A stretch of DNA of 6,322 nucleotides from Rikenellaceae bacterium. GTDB taxonomy: Bacteria; Bacteroidota; Bacteroidia; Bacteroidales; UBA932. Below the pieces are notes generated by a model. It saw only the letters and a list, made by a program, of their open reading frames with translations, searched no databases and was not told where the DNA came from. Position numbers and translations under genes: made by a program. This document shows, in pieces, positions 1 through 5,785 of the stretch. Location: the NCBI GenBank assembly GCA_900769385.1, contig CAAGGO010000126.1, positions 1-6,322 of the forward strand, written 5' to 3'. Position 1 is the stretch's first letter. Each line of letters starts with the position of its first letter.

Positions 1-1258
1 CGATGATGCCATAATGCCACAGACCATTGAGGCTATCAGCCACGCCCAGGCTGCAGGATGTCCAATGATCTTTGCAATCAACAAAATAGACAAACCGGCT
101 GCTAATCCCGACAAGATCAGGGAGCAGCTTTCTCAGATGAACATCCTTGTAGAGGACTGGGGCGGTAAATACCAGTGCCAGGAGATCTCTGCAAAACAGG
201 GTATAGGTATTGAGGAGCTTTTGGAGAAGGTGTTGCTTGAGGCAGACATGCTTGAGCTTAAGGCAAACCCTAACAAGAAAGCGGTAGGTACCGTTATTGA
301 GTCTTCATTGGACAAAGGTAGAGGTTACCTTGCTACAATCCTTGTACAGGCAGGTACTTTGCGCGTAGGTGACGTTATCCTAAGCGGTTGCTACACCGGT
401 AAGGTTAAGGCTATGTTCAACGAGCGCGGACAGAAAGTTGCAGAGGCAGGTCCTTCAACTCCAGTATCAATCCTCGGTTTGAACGGTGCCCCTAATGCAG
501 GTGAGACTTTCAACGTGTTTGATGACGAGAAAGAGGCTAAGGACATTGCAAACAAGAGGGAGCAGCTGTTGCGTATCCAGGGCTTGAGAACCCAGAAACA
601 CATTACCTTGGAGGAGATCGGACGCCGTATTGCAATTGGAAACTTCCAGGAGCTTAACGTTATCATCAAAGGTGACGTGGACGGTTCAATTGAGGCATTG
701 TCCGATTCATTGATCAAGCTTTCTACAGAGGAGATTCACGTAAACGTAATCCACAAGGCTGTAGGTGCAATTTCAGAGTCCGATGTCCTTTTGGCAGCAG
801 CATCAAATGCAATTATCATAGGTTTCCAGGTAAGGCCTTCTGCCAATGCAAGGAAACTTGCAGACAATGAAGAGATTGAGATCCGTCTTTACTCAGTTAT
901 CTATGATGCCATCAACGAGGTTAAGAGCGGTATTGAGGGTATGCTTGCTCCAGAGGAGAAAGAGGAGATTACAGCAACTGCAGAGGTACGTGAGACCTTC
1001 AAGATTTCCAAAGTTGGTACAATTGCCGGCTGTATGGTTAAGGAGGGTAAACTTACCAGAAGTGCAAAAGTGCGCGTAATCAGGGACGGCATTGTAATCT
1101 ACACCGGTACCCTTGGCTCATTGAAACGCTTTAAAGATGACGTTAAGGAGGTTAACAGCGGTTACGATTGCGGTCTTAACATTGACGGCTACAATGACAT
1201 TAAAGTTGGTGACGTTGTTGAGGCTTACCAGATTGTTGAGATAAAGAGAACATTGTAA
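1..1258 (+). CDS. infB: Translation initiation factor IF2, C-terminal part (5' end outside window)
   Basis: IF2 is the GTPase that delivers initiator fMet-tRNA to the small ribosomal subunit and promotes subunit joining. The reading frame is open from base 2, so the gene begins upstream; 418 residues are visible. They start inside the G domain at [12 protein letters not shown], the usual segment after the DTPGH switch. The G4 motif NKID is at visible residues 27-30 and the G5 motif SAK at 63-65. Next come the beta-barrel domain II (about 93-185), the linker and domain III (about 200-315, with [10 protein letters not shown]), and the C-terminal fMet-tRNA-binding domain (about 324-418, with YDCGLNI and YNDIKVGD). 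All parts expected of an IF2 C-terminus are present and undamaged. The P-loop and the long variable N-terminus are not in the window. The gene ends at TAA and is followed 21 bp later by a strong terminator, so it is probably the last gene of its transcript. Identification is near certain. Confidence 0.98.
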   Translation, partial: DDAIMPQTIEAISHAQAAGCPMIFAINKIDKPAANPDKIREQLSQMNILVEDWGGKYQCQEISAKQGIGIEELLEKVLLEADMLELKANPNKKAVGTVIESSLDKGRGYLATILVQAGTLRVGDVILSGCYTGKVKAMFNERGQKVAEAGPSTPVSILGLNGAPNAGETFNVFDDEKEAKDIANKREQLLRIQGLRTQKHITLEEIGRRIAIGNFQELNVIIKGDVDGSIEALSDSLIKLSTEEIHVNVIHKAVGAISESDVLLAAASNAIIIGFQVRPSANARKLADNEEIEIRLYSVIYDAINEVKSGIEGMLAPEEKEEITATAEVRETFKISKVGTIAGCMVKEGKLTRSAKVRVIRDGIVIYTGTLGSLKRFKDDVKEVNSGYDCGLNIDGYNDIKVGDVVEAYQIVEIKRTL

Positions 1259-1279
1259 ATCCTTGCAAAATATTCCACT

Positions 1280-1313
1280 AGAGAGAGTGTCCGAAAGGCC
1301 ACTCTCTTTTTTT
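1280..1313 (+). terminator. Intrinsic terminator of infB
   Basis: A hairpin pairs AGAGAGAGTG-T-CC (1280-1292) with GG-C-CACTCTCTTT (1297-1309) around a GAAA tetraloop (1293-1296). There is one internal T/C mismatch (1290/1299) and one G-U pair (1281/1308). The stem runs into a tract of seven T (1307-1313). This is a textbook Rho-independent terminator placed 21 bp after the infB stop codon, and it separates infB from folP. Confidence 0.93.
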
Positions 1314-1323
1314 GCGCAAAAAA
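1308..1323. repeat. Perfect 16-bp palindrome TTTTTTGCGCAAAAAA
   Basis: The last T residues of the infB terminator form the left half of the perfect palindrome TTTTTTGCGCAAAAAA. Its TTTGCGCA part (1311-1318) lies exactly 51 bp upstream of the first TTTGTGCA arm of the neighbouring tandem array (1362-1369). It may therefore be a degenerate edge copy of that array. The palindrome is seen directly; the link to the array is inferred from phase and similarity. Confidence 0.6.
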
Positions 1324-1334
1324 CACCCTATTTC

Positions 1335-1470
1335 TGCACAAAGCCCATCACAACCGCCAAGTTTGTGCAGAAAATTGCCCAGAATTGCACAAAGTCACTT
1401 AACACACGAAAGTTTGTGCAGGGGATGGCCTAAAATTGCACAAAGTACAGCGCACAGATGAAGTTGCGCA
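1335..1470. repeat. Tandem array of three ~51-bp units, each an inverted repeat TGCACAAA...TTTGTGCA
   Basis: Left arms TGCACAAA start at 1335, 1386 and 1437, spaced 51 and 51 bp. Right arms TTTGTGCA end at 1369 and 1420, and a weaker GTTGCGCA ends at 1470, spaced 51 and 50 bp. Unit 1 has a perfect 9-bp inverted repeat (CTGCACAAA 1334-1342, TTTGTGCAG 1362-1370), unit 2 a perfect 8-bp one, and unit 3 is degenerate. In units 1 and 2 exactly 19 bases lie between the arms. Arms are conserved while loops and spacers differ. This fits either a row of structured elements or alternating protein-binding sites, and does not look like a recent exact duplication. It lies between the infB terminator and the candidate folP promoter, so it is probably not in the infB message. 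No coding potential is seen. Function unknown. Confidence 0.8.
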
Positions 1471-1481
1471 GATAAAGAAAG

Positions 1482-1512
1482 TTGGATATTTCAGCAGTTA
1501 GGTATAATTTTA
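1482..1512 (+). promoter_or_regulatory. Candidate Bacteroidota-type promoter for folP
   Basis: TTG at 1482-1484 is followed after 20 bp by TAATTTTA at 1505-1512. That resembles the Bacteroidota consensus (TTTG or TTG near -33, TAnnTTTG near -7), with the final G missing. It lies 24 bp upstream of the folP ATG and downstream of a strong terminator, where a new promoter is needed. No Shine-Dalgarno sequence stands out before the ATG, as is usual in this phylum. The assignment rests on motif and position only. Confidence 0.45.
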
Positions 1513-1536
1513 CGGATATATTGAAAGTAGAAGAAT

Positions 1537-2445
1537 ATGGAACAAAATGTAACCTGCAGCACACCGCAGGTAATGGGCATACTGAACATAAACAATGAAT
1601 CCTTTTTTCAGGGGAGCAGGCACACTGCGCTTGAAGAGGTGGAGGAGGCATTTGTAAATATGATTGCCCATGGGGCGGACATTATAGATATTGGAGCCTG
1701 CTCCACCCGTCCCGGAATCACTCCTGTAACTGAAGAACAGGAGTGGGAATATCTTCAGGGACCGCTGAAGCTAATTGCAGAAAAATTTCCGCAAATTGGG
1801 GAATGTCATTATCAGCACCCCTTTGGAGAAAGCAATGAATGTCAGCAACTGTCGGGAAGAAAAGTGCGGATTTCCATAGACACTTTCCGCAGTGAAATTG
1901 TCCGCAGGGCATACGACATTTTGGGCAATCTTATTGTGAACGACATTTCTGCCGGGGAAGATGACCCGTTGATGCTCAGTACAGTTGGTGAGCTTGGATT
2001 GCCTTACATTGCAATGCACAAAAAGGGTACGCCAAGTACTATGCAACAGATGTGCAGCTATCCCAATGGAGTAGTGAATGAAGTTGCCCAATATTTTATT
2101 GATTTTGAGGAGCGCGCGGCCAAATATGGAATTACGGAGTATATAATGGACCCCGGATTTGGCTTTGCAAAAGATCTTGAACAGAACTATGAACTGTTAA
2201 ACGGAATATCACAGCTTGTAGAAAAAGTTGAAGAGCGTACCGGAAAAAGGAGACAGATTCTTGTGGGCATCTCCCGCAAAGGGATGATCTGGAAACCTCT
2301 TGGCATTAATCCCGATGATGCATTATGCGGCACAGTTGCCCTTAACCTGCAGGCATTGCTCAAAGGGGCGGACATCATTAGAGTACACGACGTGGCAGAG
2401 GCCAGGCAGTGTGTAAAACTGTGGGAATTGCTCACAAAAAAATAG
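1537..2445 (+). CDS. folP: Dihydropteroate synthase, with altered loop 1 and an internal insert
   Basis: This cytoplasmic TIM-barrel enzyme joins 6-hydroxymethyl-dihydropterin pyrophosphate to p-aminobenzoate to make dihydropteroate in folate synthesis, and is the sulfonamide target. It has 302 residues. Recognisable motifs in order are VMGILN (12-17), loop 2 STRPG (56-60), SIDTFR (113-118), NDIS (135-138), MHKKGTP (160-166), DPGFGFAK (205-212), SRKG (246-249) and RVHDV (282-286). The pterin- and phosphate-binding residues expected in these motifs (N17, D115, N135, D205, K248, R282, H284) are present, so the enzyme looks functional. Two things are odd. The family motif NxTPDSF reads NINNESF (17-23), and about 22 extra residues rich in Gly, Gln, Cys and His (about 88-109) precede the SIDT strand. 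The ATG at 1537 is chosen because VMGILN follows at the normal short distance. tmk follows after 30 bp. The family is secure; the catalytic effect of the changes is unknown. Confidence 0.93.
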   Translation: MEQNVTCSTPQVMGILNINNESFFQGSRHTALEEVEEAFVNMIAHGADIIDIGACSTRPGITPVTEEQEWEYLQGPLKLIAEKFPQIGECHYQHPFGESNECQQLSGRKVRISIDTFRSEIVRRAYDILGNLIVNDISAGEDDPLMLSTVGELGLPYIAMHKKGTPSTMQQMCSYPNGVVNEVAQYFIDFEERAAKYGITEYIMDPGFGFAKDLEQNYELLNGISQLVEKVEERTGKRRQILVGISRKGMIWKPLGINPDDALCGTVALNLQALLKGADIIRVHDVAEARQCVKLWELLTKK

Positions 2446-2453
2446 TATCTTTG
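2446..2453 (+). promoter_or_regulatory. Candidate internal promoter (-7 element TATCTTTG) before tmk
   Basis: TATCTTTG is a perfect match to the Bacteroidota -7 consensus TAnnTTTG. It begins at the base after the folP stop codon and 30 bp before the tmk ATG, a typical distance. The -33 element is weak: the nearest TTG (2428-2430) is only 15 bp upstream. It could let tmk and the following gene be transcribed independently of folP, giving a transcript start near 2460 with a very short leader. Confidence 0.5.
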
Positions 2454-2475
2454 TTTTTCACAAAAACGCACTTGT

Positions 2476-3180
2476 ATGTTAATAGTATTGGAGGGCCTTG
2501 ATGGGGCCGGCAAAAGCACCCAGGTAAAAAAACTTAAGGAATATCTTTTGGAGAAGGGGGTAAATCTTAGATACCTTCATTTTCCACGATATGATGCACC
2601 GCTGTACGGAGACCTCATTGGAAAATATCTGAGAGGAGATTTGGGCAGCATTGAACAGGTGCACCCGCAGATTGTGGCACTCCTTTTTGCCCTTGACCGT
2701 ATGGATGCGGCTTCAACCATCAAAGAGTGGCTGGCAGCAGGTGACTGCGTGCTCCTTGACCGCTACGTATACTCCAACATTGCATACCAGTGTTCAAAAA
2801 TCATGATGCAGCCCCAGTTTGCCGCAAACAAGGAAGAGCTGGCAGAGGAACTGCGCAACTGGATCTTTGATACCGAATACAACAAATACGGCATTCCAAA
2901 GCCGGACTTGAATCTGTTCCTGGATGTCCCTATCAGTTTTGTAGACGAAAAGCTGAAGGAATCGCGCTTGGGTGACGATGACAGGGATTACCTCAACGGC
3001 AAGGAGGATATCCACGAGGCCGATATCCGGTTCCAGATTTACGTTCGTGAGATGTACCTTAAACAAACCAAGTGTGATGAGGGTTTTGTAAGGGTACACT
3101 GTGAGGATGCAGAGGGAAAAATGCTACCTCCTACAGAGATTTTTGCAAATATCAGGGAACAGGTGGAAAAACTGTTCTAA
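2476..3180 (+). CDS. tmk: Thymidylate kinase (dTMP kinase)
   Basis: This cytoplasmic P-loop kinase transfers phosphate from ATP to dTMP to form dTDP, an essential step to dTTP. It has 234 residues. The N-terminus carries the Walker A motif GLDGAGKST (7-15), only six residues after the ATG, which supports this start. Substrate-side motifs follow: FPR (36-38), FALDR (71-75) and DRY (95-97, the conserved DR[YH]). FLDVP (148-152) is the core beta strand. The lid region has SRLGDDDRDYLNG (163-175), then EDIHEADIRFQ. It is slightly longer than the roughly 205-215 residues of typical bacterial Tmk, mainly through a segment at about 108-145. It sits 30 bp after folP and 25 bp before the DoxX-like gene, consistent with an operon. 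Pairing with folP fits a shared role in thymidylate supply. A related deoxynucleoside kinase is the only alternative, and the lid and DRY motifs favour dTMP kinase. Confidence 0.93.
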   Translation: MLIVLEGLDGAGKSTQVKKLKEYLLEKGVNLRYLHFPRYDAPLYGDLIGKYLRGDLGSIEQVHPQIVALLFALDRMDAASTIKEWLAAGDCVLLDRYVYSNIAYQCSKIMMQPQFAANKEELAEELRNWIFDTEYNKYGIPKPDLNLFLDVPISFVDEKLKESRLGDDDRDYLNGKEDIHEADIRFQIYVREMYLKQTKCDEGFVRVHCEDAEGKMLPPTEIFANIREQVEKLF

Positions 3181-3205
3181 GAAAAAATTATCGGGAAGAC
3201 AAGAG

Positions 3206-4528
3206 ATGAGAATTTTGGGGGCCATCTGCAGGTTAGTATTTGGAATTCTGTTTGTACTTTCAGGATTCCTCAAGGCCATTGACCCTATTGGAAGCGCCCT
3301 GAAAATTAAGGAATACTTTGAGGCATTCCACCTTGCCTTTATGGATTTCCTCTCCATTCCCGGTGCAATTCTCCTCTCAACGGCAGAATTCATTGTGGGT
3401 GTGGCAGTACTGAAAGGATTGAGACTCAAACTGTTCTCTAAAATAGGGCTTGGATTCATAAGCTTCTTTACACTCCTTACCCTATGGATTTACATTTTCA
3501 ATCCTGTAAGCGATTGCGGATGTTTTGGAGAGGCACTGCGCCTGAGCAACAAGGCCACTTTCATAAAAAACCTTGTACTGCTGGCTGCCGCACTGGTAAT
3601 TTGGTGGCAGCGGAACAAATTCCAACCCATTGCAAAGCCAAAAGTTGAATGGGGTTACCTTATGGCTTACGGAATACTTATTATAGCATTGCAGGGATAT
3701 TCACTGCGCAACATTCCGCAAATAGATTTTGGCATATACAAATCGGGCACAGACCTCATTGCCCAGCAGCAGGAGAACCAGGAGAGGGAATATGAAACCA
3801 CCTTCATCTACACAAAAGACGGGAAAGAGGAGACCTTTACCATAAACAATCTTCCCGACAGCACCTGGACTTTTGTTGATGCCAAAACTGTTCTGGTAAA
3901 CGGGGCAGTGGAGGATGCCAGCGTAAATTTCTCATTCATTGATGCAGATGGAAATTCTGTAGGCAATGAGATTGTAAGTACTCCCGGACCTGTATTCTTC
4001 ATCTCAATATACAACGCCAGGGCACTTGGGGTGAGGGCTGTTAAAAAGATAATTGACCTTGCAGATACCCTGTACACCCACAATCTGAAACTGTATATCA
4101 TAAGTGCCAATTCAGTTGAAGAGACCCAGGCAATGTTTTCCCCTTACGAGAACCTTGCCGGCTACAAATATGAAATACTTTATGCCGACTACAAAGCTGT
4201 AATCTCATTCAACCGCTCAAGCGGAGGATTGACATACGTGAACAACGGAATAATTGTGGAGAAATGGGCCCGCGGAAACTACCCTATTGTTTCTCTGGAC
4301 AAAATTCTTGCAGATGACCCTGAGGTTGTTATGGCCCAGGCACAAATAAGAGAGCATCTCTTTGCAGAGATTGCCCTCTTTGTAATACTTTGTCTTATTA
4401 TGATTATCCGTTTCTTCTCCAAGATTTTCTACAACAGAAAACTCAAGATGGTAACAGGCAACATTCTGGAAGAAGGCTCTGCAGAAAAAGAAAATGATGC
4501 AAACCTATCAGAAGAAGAGAAGCAATAA
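3206..4528 (+). CDS. DoxX/MauE-like membrane protein with periplasmic thioredoxin-like domain
   Basis: A 440-residue integral membrane protein that resembles the Bacteroidales DoxX-family proteins of the BT_3928 type. Predicted membrane segments are about 5-23, 50-70, 80-98, 119-134, 149-167 and 386-405. Positive charges at KGLRLK (70-75), WQRNK (134-138) and after 405 suggest a cytoplasmic N-terminus. That places the motif DCGCFG (103-108) and the large domain (about 168-385) in the periplasm. CGCFG is typical of MauE/DoxX-like proteins and suggests a redox-active cysteine pair. The 260-365 region has the look of a thioredoxin fold (TPGPVFFISIYN, YIISANS, then GGLTYVNNGIIVEKW) but contains no CXXC; indeed residues 107-395 contain no Cys. 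The acidic tail after 410 is cytoplasmic. An in-frame upstream start at 3101 would overlap tmk by 80 bp, so ATG 3206, immediately before the first membrane helix, is preferred. Substrate and partner are unknown. Confidence 0.82.
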   Translation: MRILGAICRLVFGILFVLSGFLKAIDPIGSALKIKEYFEAFHLAFMDFLSIPGAILLSTAEFIVGVAVLKGLRLKLFSKIGLGFISFFTLLTLWIYIFNPVSDCGCFGEALRLSNKATFIKNLVLLAAALVIWWQRNKFQPIAKPKVEWGYLMAYGILIIALQGYSLRNIPQIDFGIYKSGTDLIAQQQENQEREYETTFIYTKDGKEETFTINNLPDSTWTFVDAKTVLVNGAVEDASVNFSFIDADGNSVGNEIVSTPGPVFFISIYNARALGVRAVKKIIDLADTLYTHNLKLYIISANSVEETQAMFSPYENLAGYKYEILYADYKAVISFNRSSGGLTYVNNGIIVEKWARGNYPIVSLDKILADDPEVVMAQAQIREHLFAEIALFVILCLIMIIRFFSKIFYNRKLKMVTGNILEEGSAEKENDANLSEEEKQ

Positions 4529-4554
4529 GCTGTACGAAAAAATTATAACCTGAT

Positions 4555-5733
4555 ATGAAAAACTTTAAATTTTTATTGTTGGCAATTGCCGCATTGGCAG
4601 TTGCATCCTGCTGCGGAAAGACTGAGCCGCAGAAACCTAAAAACGTCATTTATCTTATTGGTGACGGAATGGGCTTTGGTGCCGTTTCTTCTCTTCTTCT
4701 AGCAGAAGAGGGGCAGACAGGATTTGAGATGGCTCCTGTAATTGGCCTCAATGAAACCCAATCTGCAAACAATTATGTAACTGACTCACCCGCAGGCGGT
4801 ACAGCTCTTGCAACAGGCACCCGCACCTGCAACGGATTCCTTGGTGTAGATCCGGATACAGTACAGCTTACAAGTGTACTTAAGAAAGCTCAGGCAATGG
4901 GCAAAAAGACAGGTATTGTGGTAAACACTACCCTTACAGAGGCTACACCAGGTGCCTTTTACGCCGGTGTTCCTTCACGTTCAATGGGATTCAAGATTGC
5001 AGAGCAGTTCTGCAACAGCAATGTGGATGTAGCTATTGGAGCAGGACTTTCTGCCTTCATCAACCGTCCAGATTCTGTAGACCTTACAGCTACCCTCATT
5101 GAGAAAGGATACAATGTATATTTGGATTGGAAATCTGTACTTAATACCCAAAGCGAGAAATTTGTAGGTATCCTTGAGATGAGCGATGTACACCGCCGCA
5201 ACAAATCTTCAAACACAACTGCAAAGGCTGCAGAAGGTGATGCAGTTTGCCTTGCCGCAAAACTTGCTGCAGATGCCGGCAATTTGGACACAACAAGATT
5301 CTCAGAGCCAACAGTATACCTTGAAAAAGCTGCAGTAAAGGCTCTGGAACAGCTTTCTAAGAATGCCCCTGACGGCTATTTCCTTATGATTGAGAGTGCC
5401 ATCATTGACGGCTACGGCCACAACAACGATTCAGAGGGTATGATTGAAGAGATGAAAGAGTTCAACGGCCTGCTTAAAGCATTGGTTGCATACGTAAATT
5501 CACATCCTGAAACCCTTCTTGTAGTTACAGCCGACCACGAGACAGGCGGTACAGGTGTAACGTACAAGAGCCATGCAGTAAACCAGCCTGAGGGATTGCA
5601 ACTGTCTTTCAGCACCAAAGGTCATACCGGCACCGTTGTTCCAATCTTTGCCTACGGCACAGGAGCAGAAAAATTCCAGGGCATCTTCAAAAACAAAGAG
5701 ATTCCGGGAATCATTGAGGAACTTATGAAATAA
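4555..5733 (+). CDS. phoA: Alkaline phosphatase, lipoprotein type
   Basis: A metal-dependent phosphomonoesterase that frees phosphate from organic esters outside the cytoplasm. It has 392 residues, against about 450-470 for Escherichia coli PhoA. The N-terminus is a signal peptide with lipobox VASC (16-19), so it is likely lipidated at C19 and membrane-anchored; a second Cys follows at once. The metal-site and nucleophile motifs are present: IGDGMG (35-40), TDSPAGGTALATG (76-88) with D77 and predicted nucleophile S78, EATPGAFYA (129-137), E280 and IIDGYGH (283-289), TADHETGG (325-332) and GHTG (356-359). The position of E. coli Lys328 is Gly286, so phosphate may be held differently. Its start is 26 bp after the DoxX-like gene with no clear promoter in between, so read-through is likely. 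No PhoB box was recognised. It ends at a shared bidirectional terminator. The family is certain; substrate preference is not known. Confidence 0.93.
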   Translation: MKNFKFLLLAIAALAVASCCGKTEPQKPKNVIYLIGDGMGFGAVSSLLLAEEGQTGFEMAPVIGLNETQSANNYVTDSPAGGTALATGTRTCNGFLGVDPDTVQLTSVLKKAQAMGKKTGIVVNTTLTEATPGAFYAGVPSRSMGFKIAEQFCNSNVDVAIGAGLSAFINRPDSVDLTATLIEKGYNVYLDWKSVLNTQSEKFVGILEMSDVHRRNKSSNTTAKAAEGDAVCLAAKLAADAGNLDTTRFSEPTVYLEKAAVKALEQLSKNAPDGYFLMIESAIIDGYGHNNDSEGMIEEMKEFNGLLKALVAYVNSHPETLLVVTADHETGGTGVTYKSHAVNQPEGLQLSFSTKGHTGTVVPIFAYGTGAEKFQGIFKNKEIPGIIEELMK

Positions 5734-5735
5734 TT

Positions 5736-5785
5736 AAAAAATAGGATGGCCCAAAAGATGGTAATTTTGAGCCATCCTATTTTTT
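5736..5785. terminator. Bidirectional intrinsic terminator between convergent phoA and the hydrolase gene
   Basis: AAAAAATAGGATGGC (5736-5750) and GCCATCCTATTTTTT (5771-5785) form a perfect 15-bp stem. It continues past one C/A mismatch into a 5-bp inner stem (5752-5756 with 5765-5769) and an 8-base loop. The stem ends in A/T runs, so it gives a U-tract for transcripts in either direction. It starts 2 bp after the phoA stop codon and overlaps the stop codon of the opposite gene (5784-5786). It is likely the terminator for both convergent transcripts. Confidence 0.93.

Noticed and set aside
391..717. Minus-strand frame of about 108 codons inside infB
   Set aside because: It is antisense to conserved IF2 domains; a shadow frame.
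1335..1470. CRISPR array
   Set aside because: Only three units, arms of 8-9 bp with poorly conserved intervening sequence, no 25-35 bp identical repeat and no cas genes nearby.
1430..1651. Small minus-strand open frame across the array and the folP start
   Set aside because: It overlaps folP, lacks any recognisable motif and has a composition expected from an antisense shadow.
1771..2091. Minus-strand frame of about 106 codons inside folP
   Set aside because: It lies wholly antisense to a well-supported gene with conserved motifs and has no family resemblance of its own.
2453..2467. GTTTTTcacAAAAAC as a terminator between folP and tmk
   Set aside because: The stem is almost only A-T pairs, has a 3-base loop and no following T-tract, and it overlaps the likely tmk leader.
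3101..3205. Upstream extension of the DoxX-like gene to an ATG at 3101
   Set aside because: It would overlap tmk by 80 bp and add 35 polar, charged residues before the first membrane helix. The ATG at 3206 gives a normal N-terminus.
4529..4554. Separate promoter for phoA in the gap after the DoxX-like gene
   Set aside because: No TAnnTTTG or PhoB-box-like sequence is visible in the 26-bp gap or in the preceding 100 bases.
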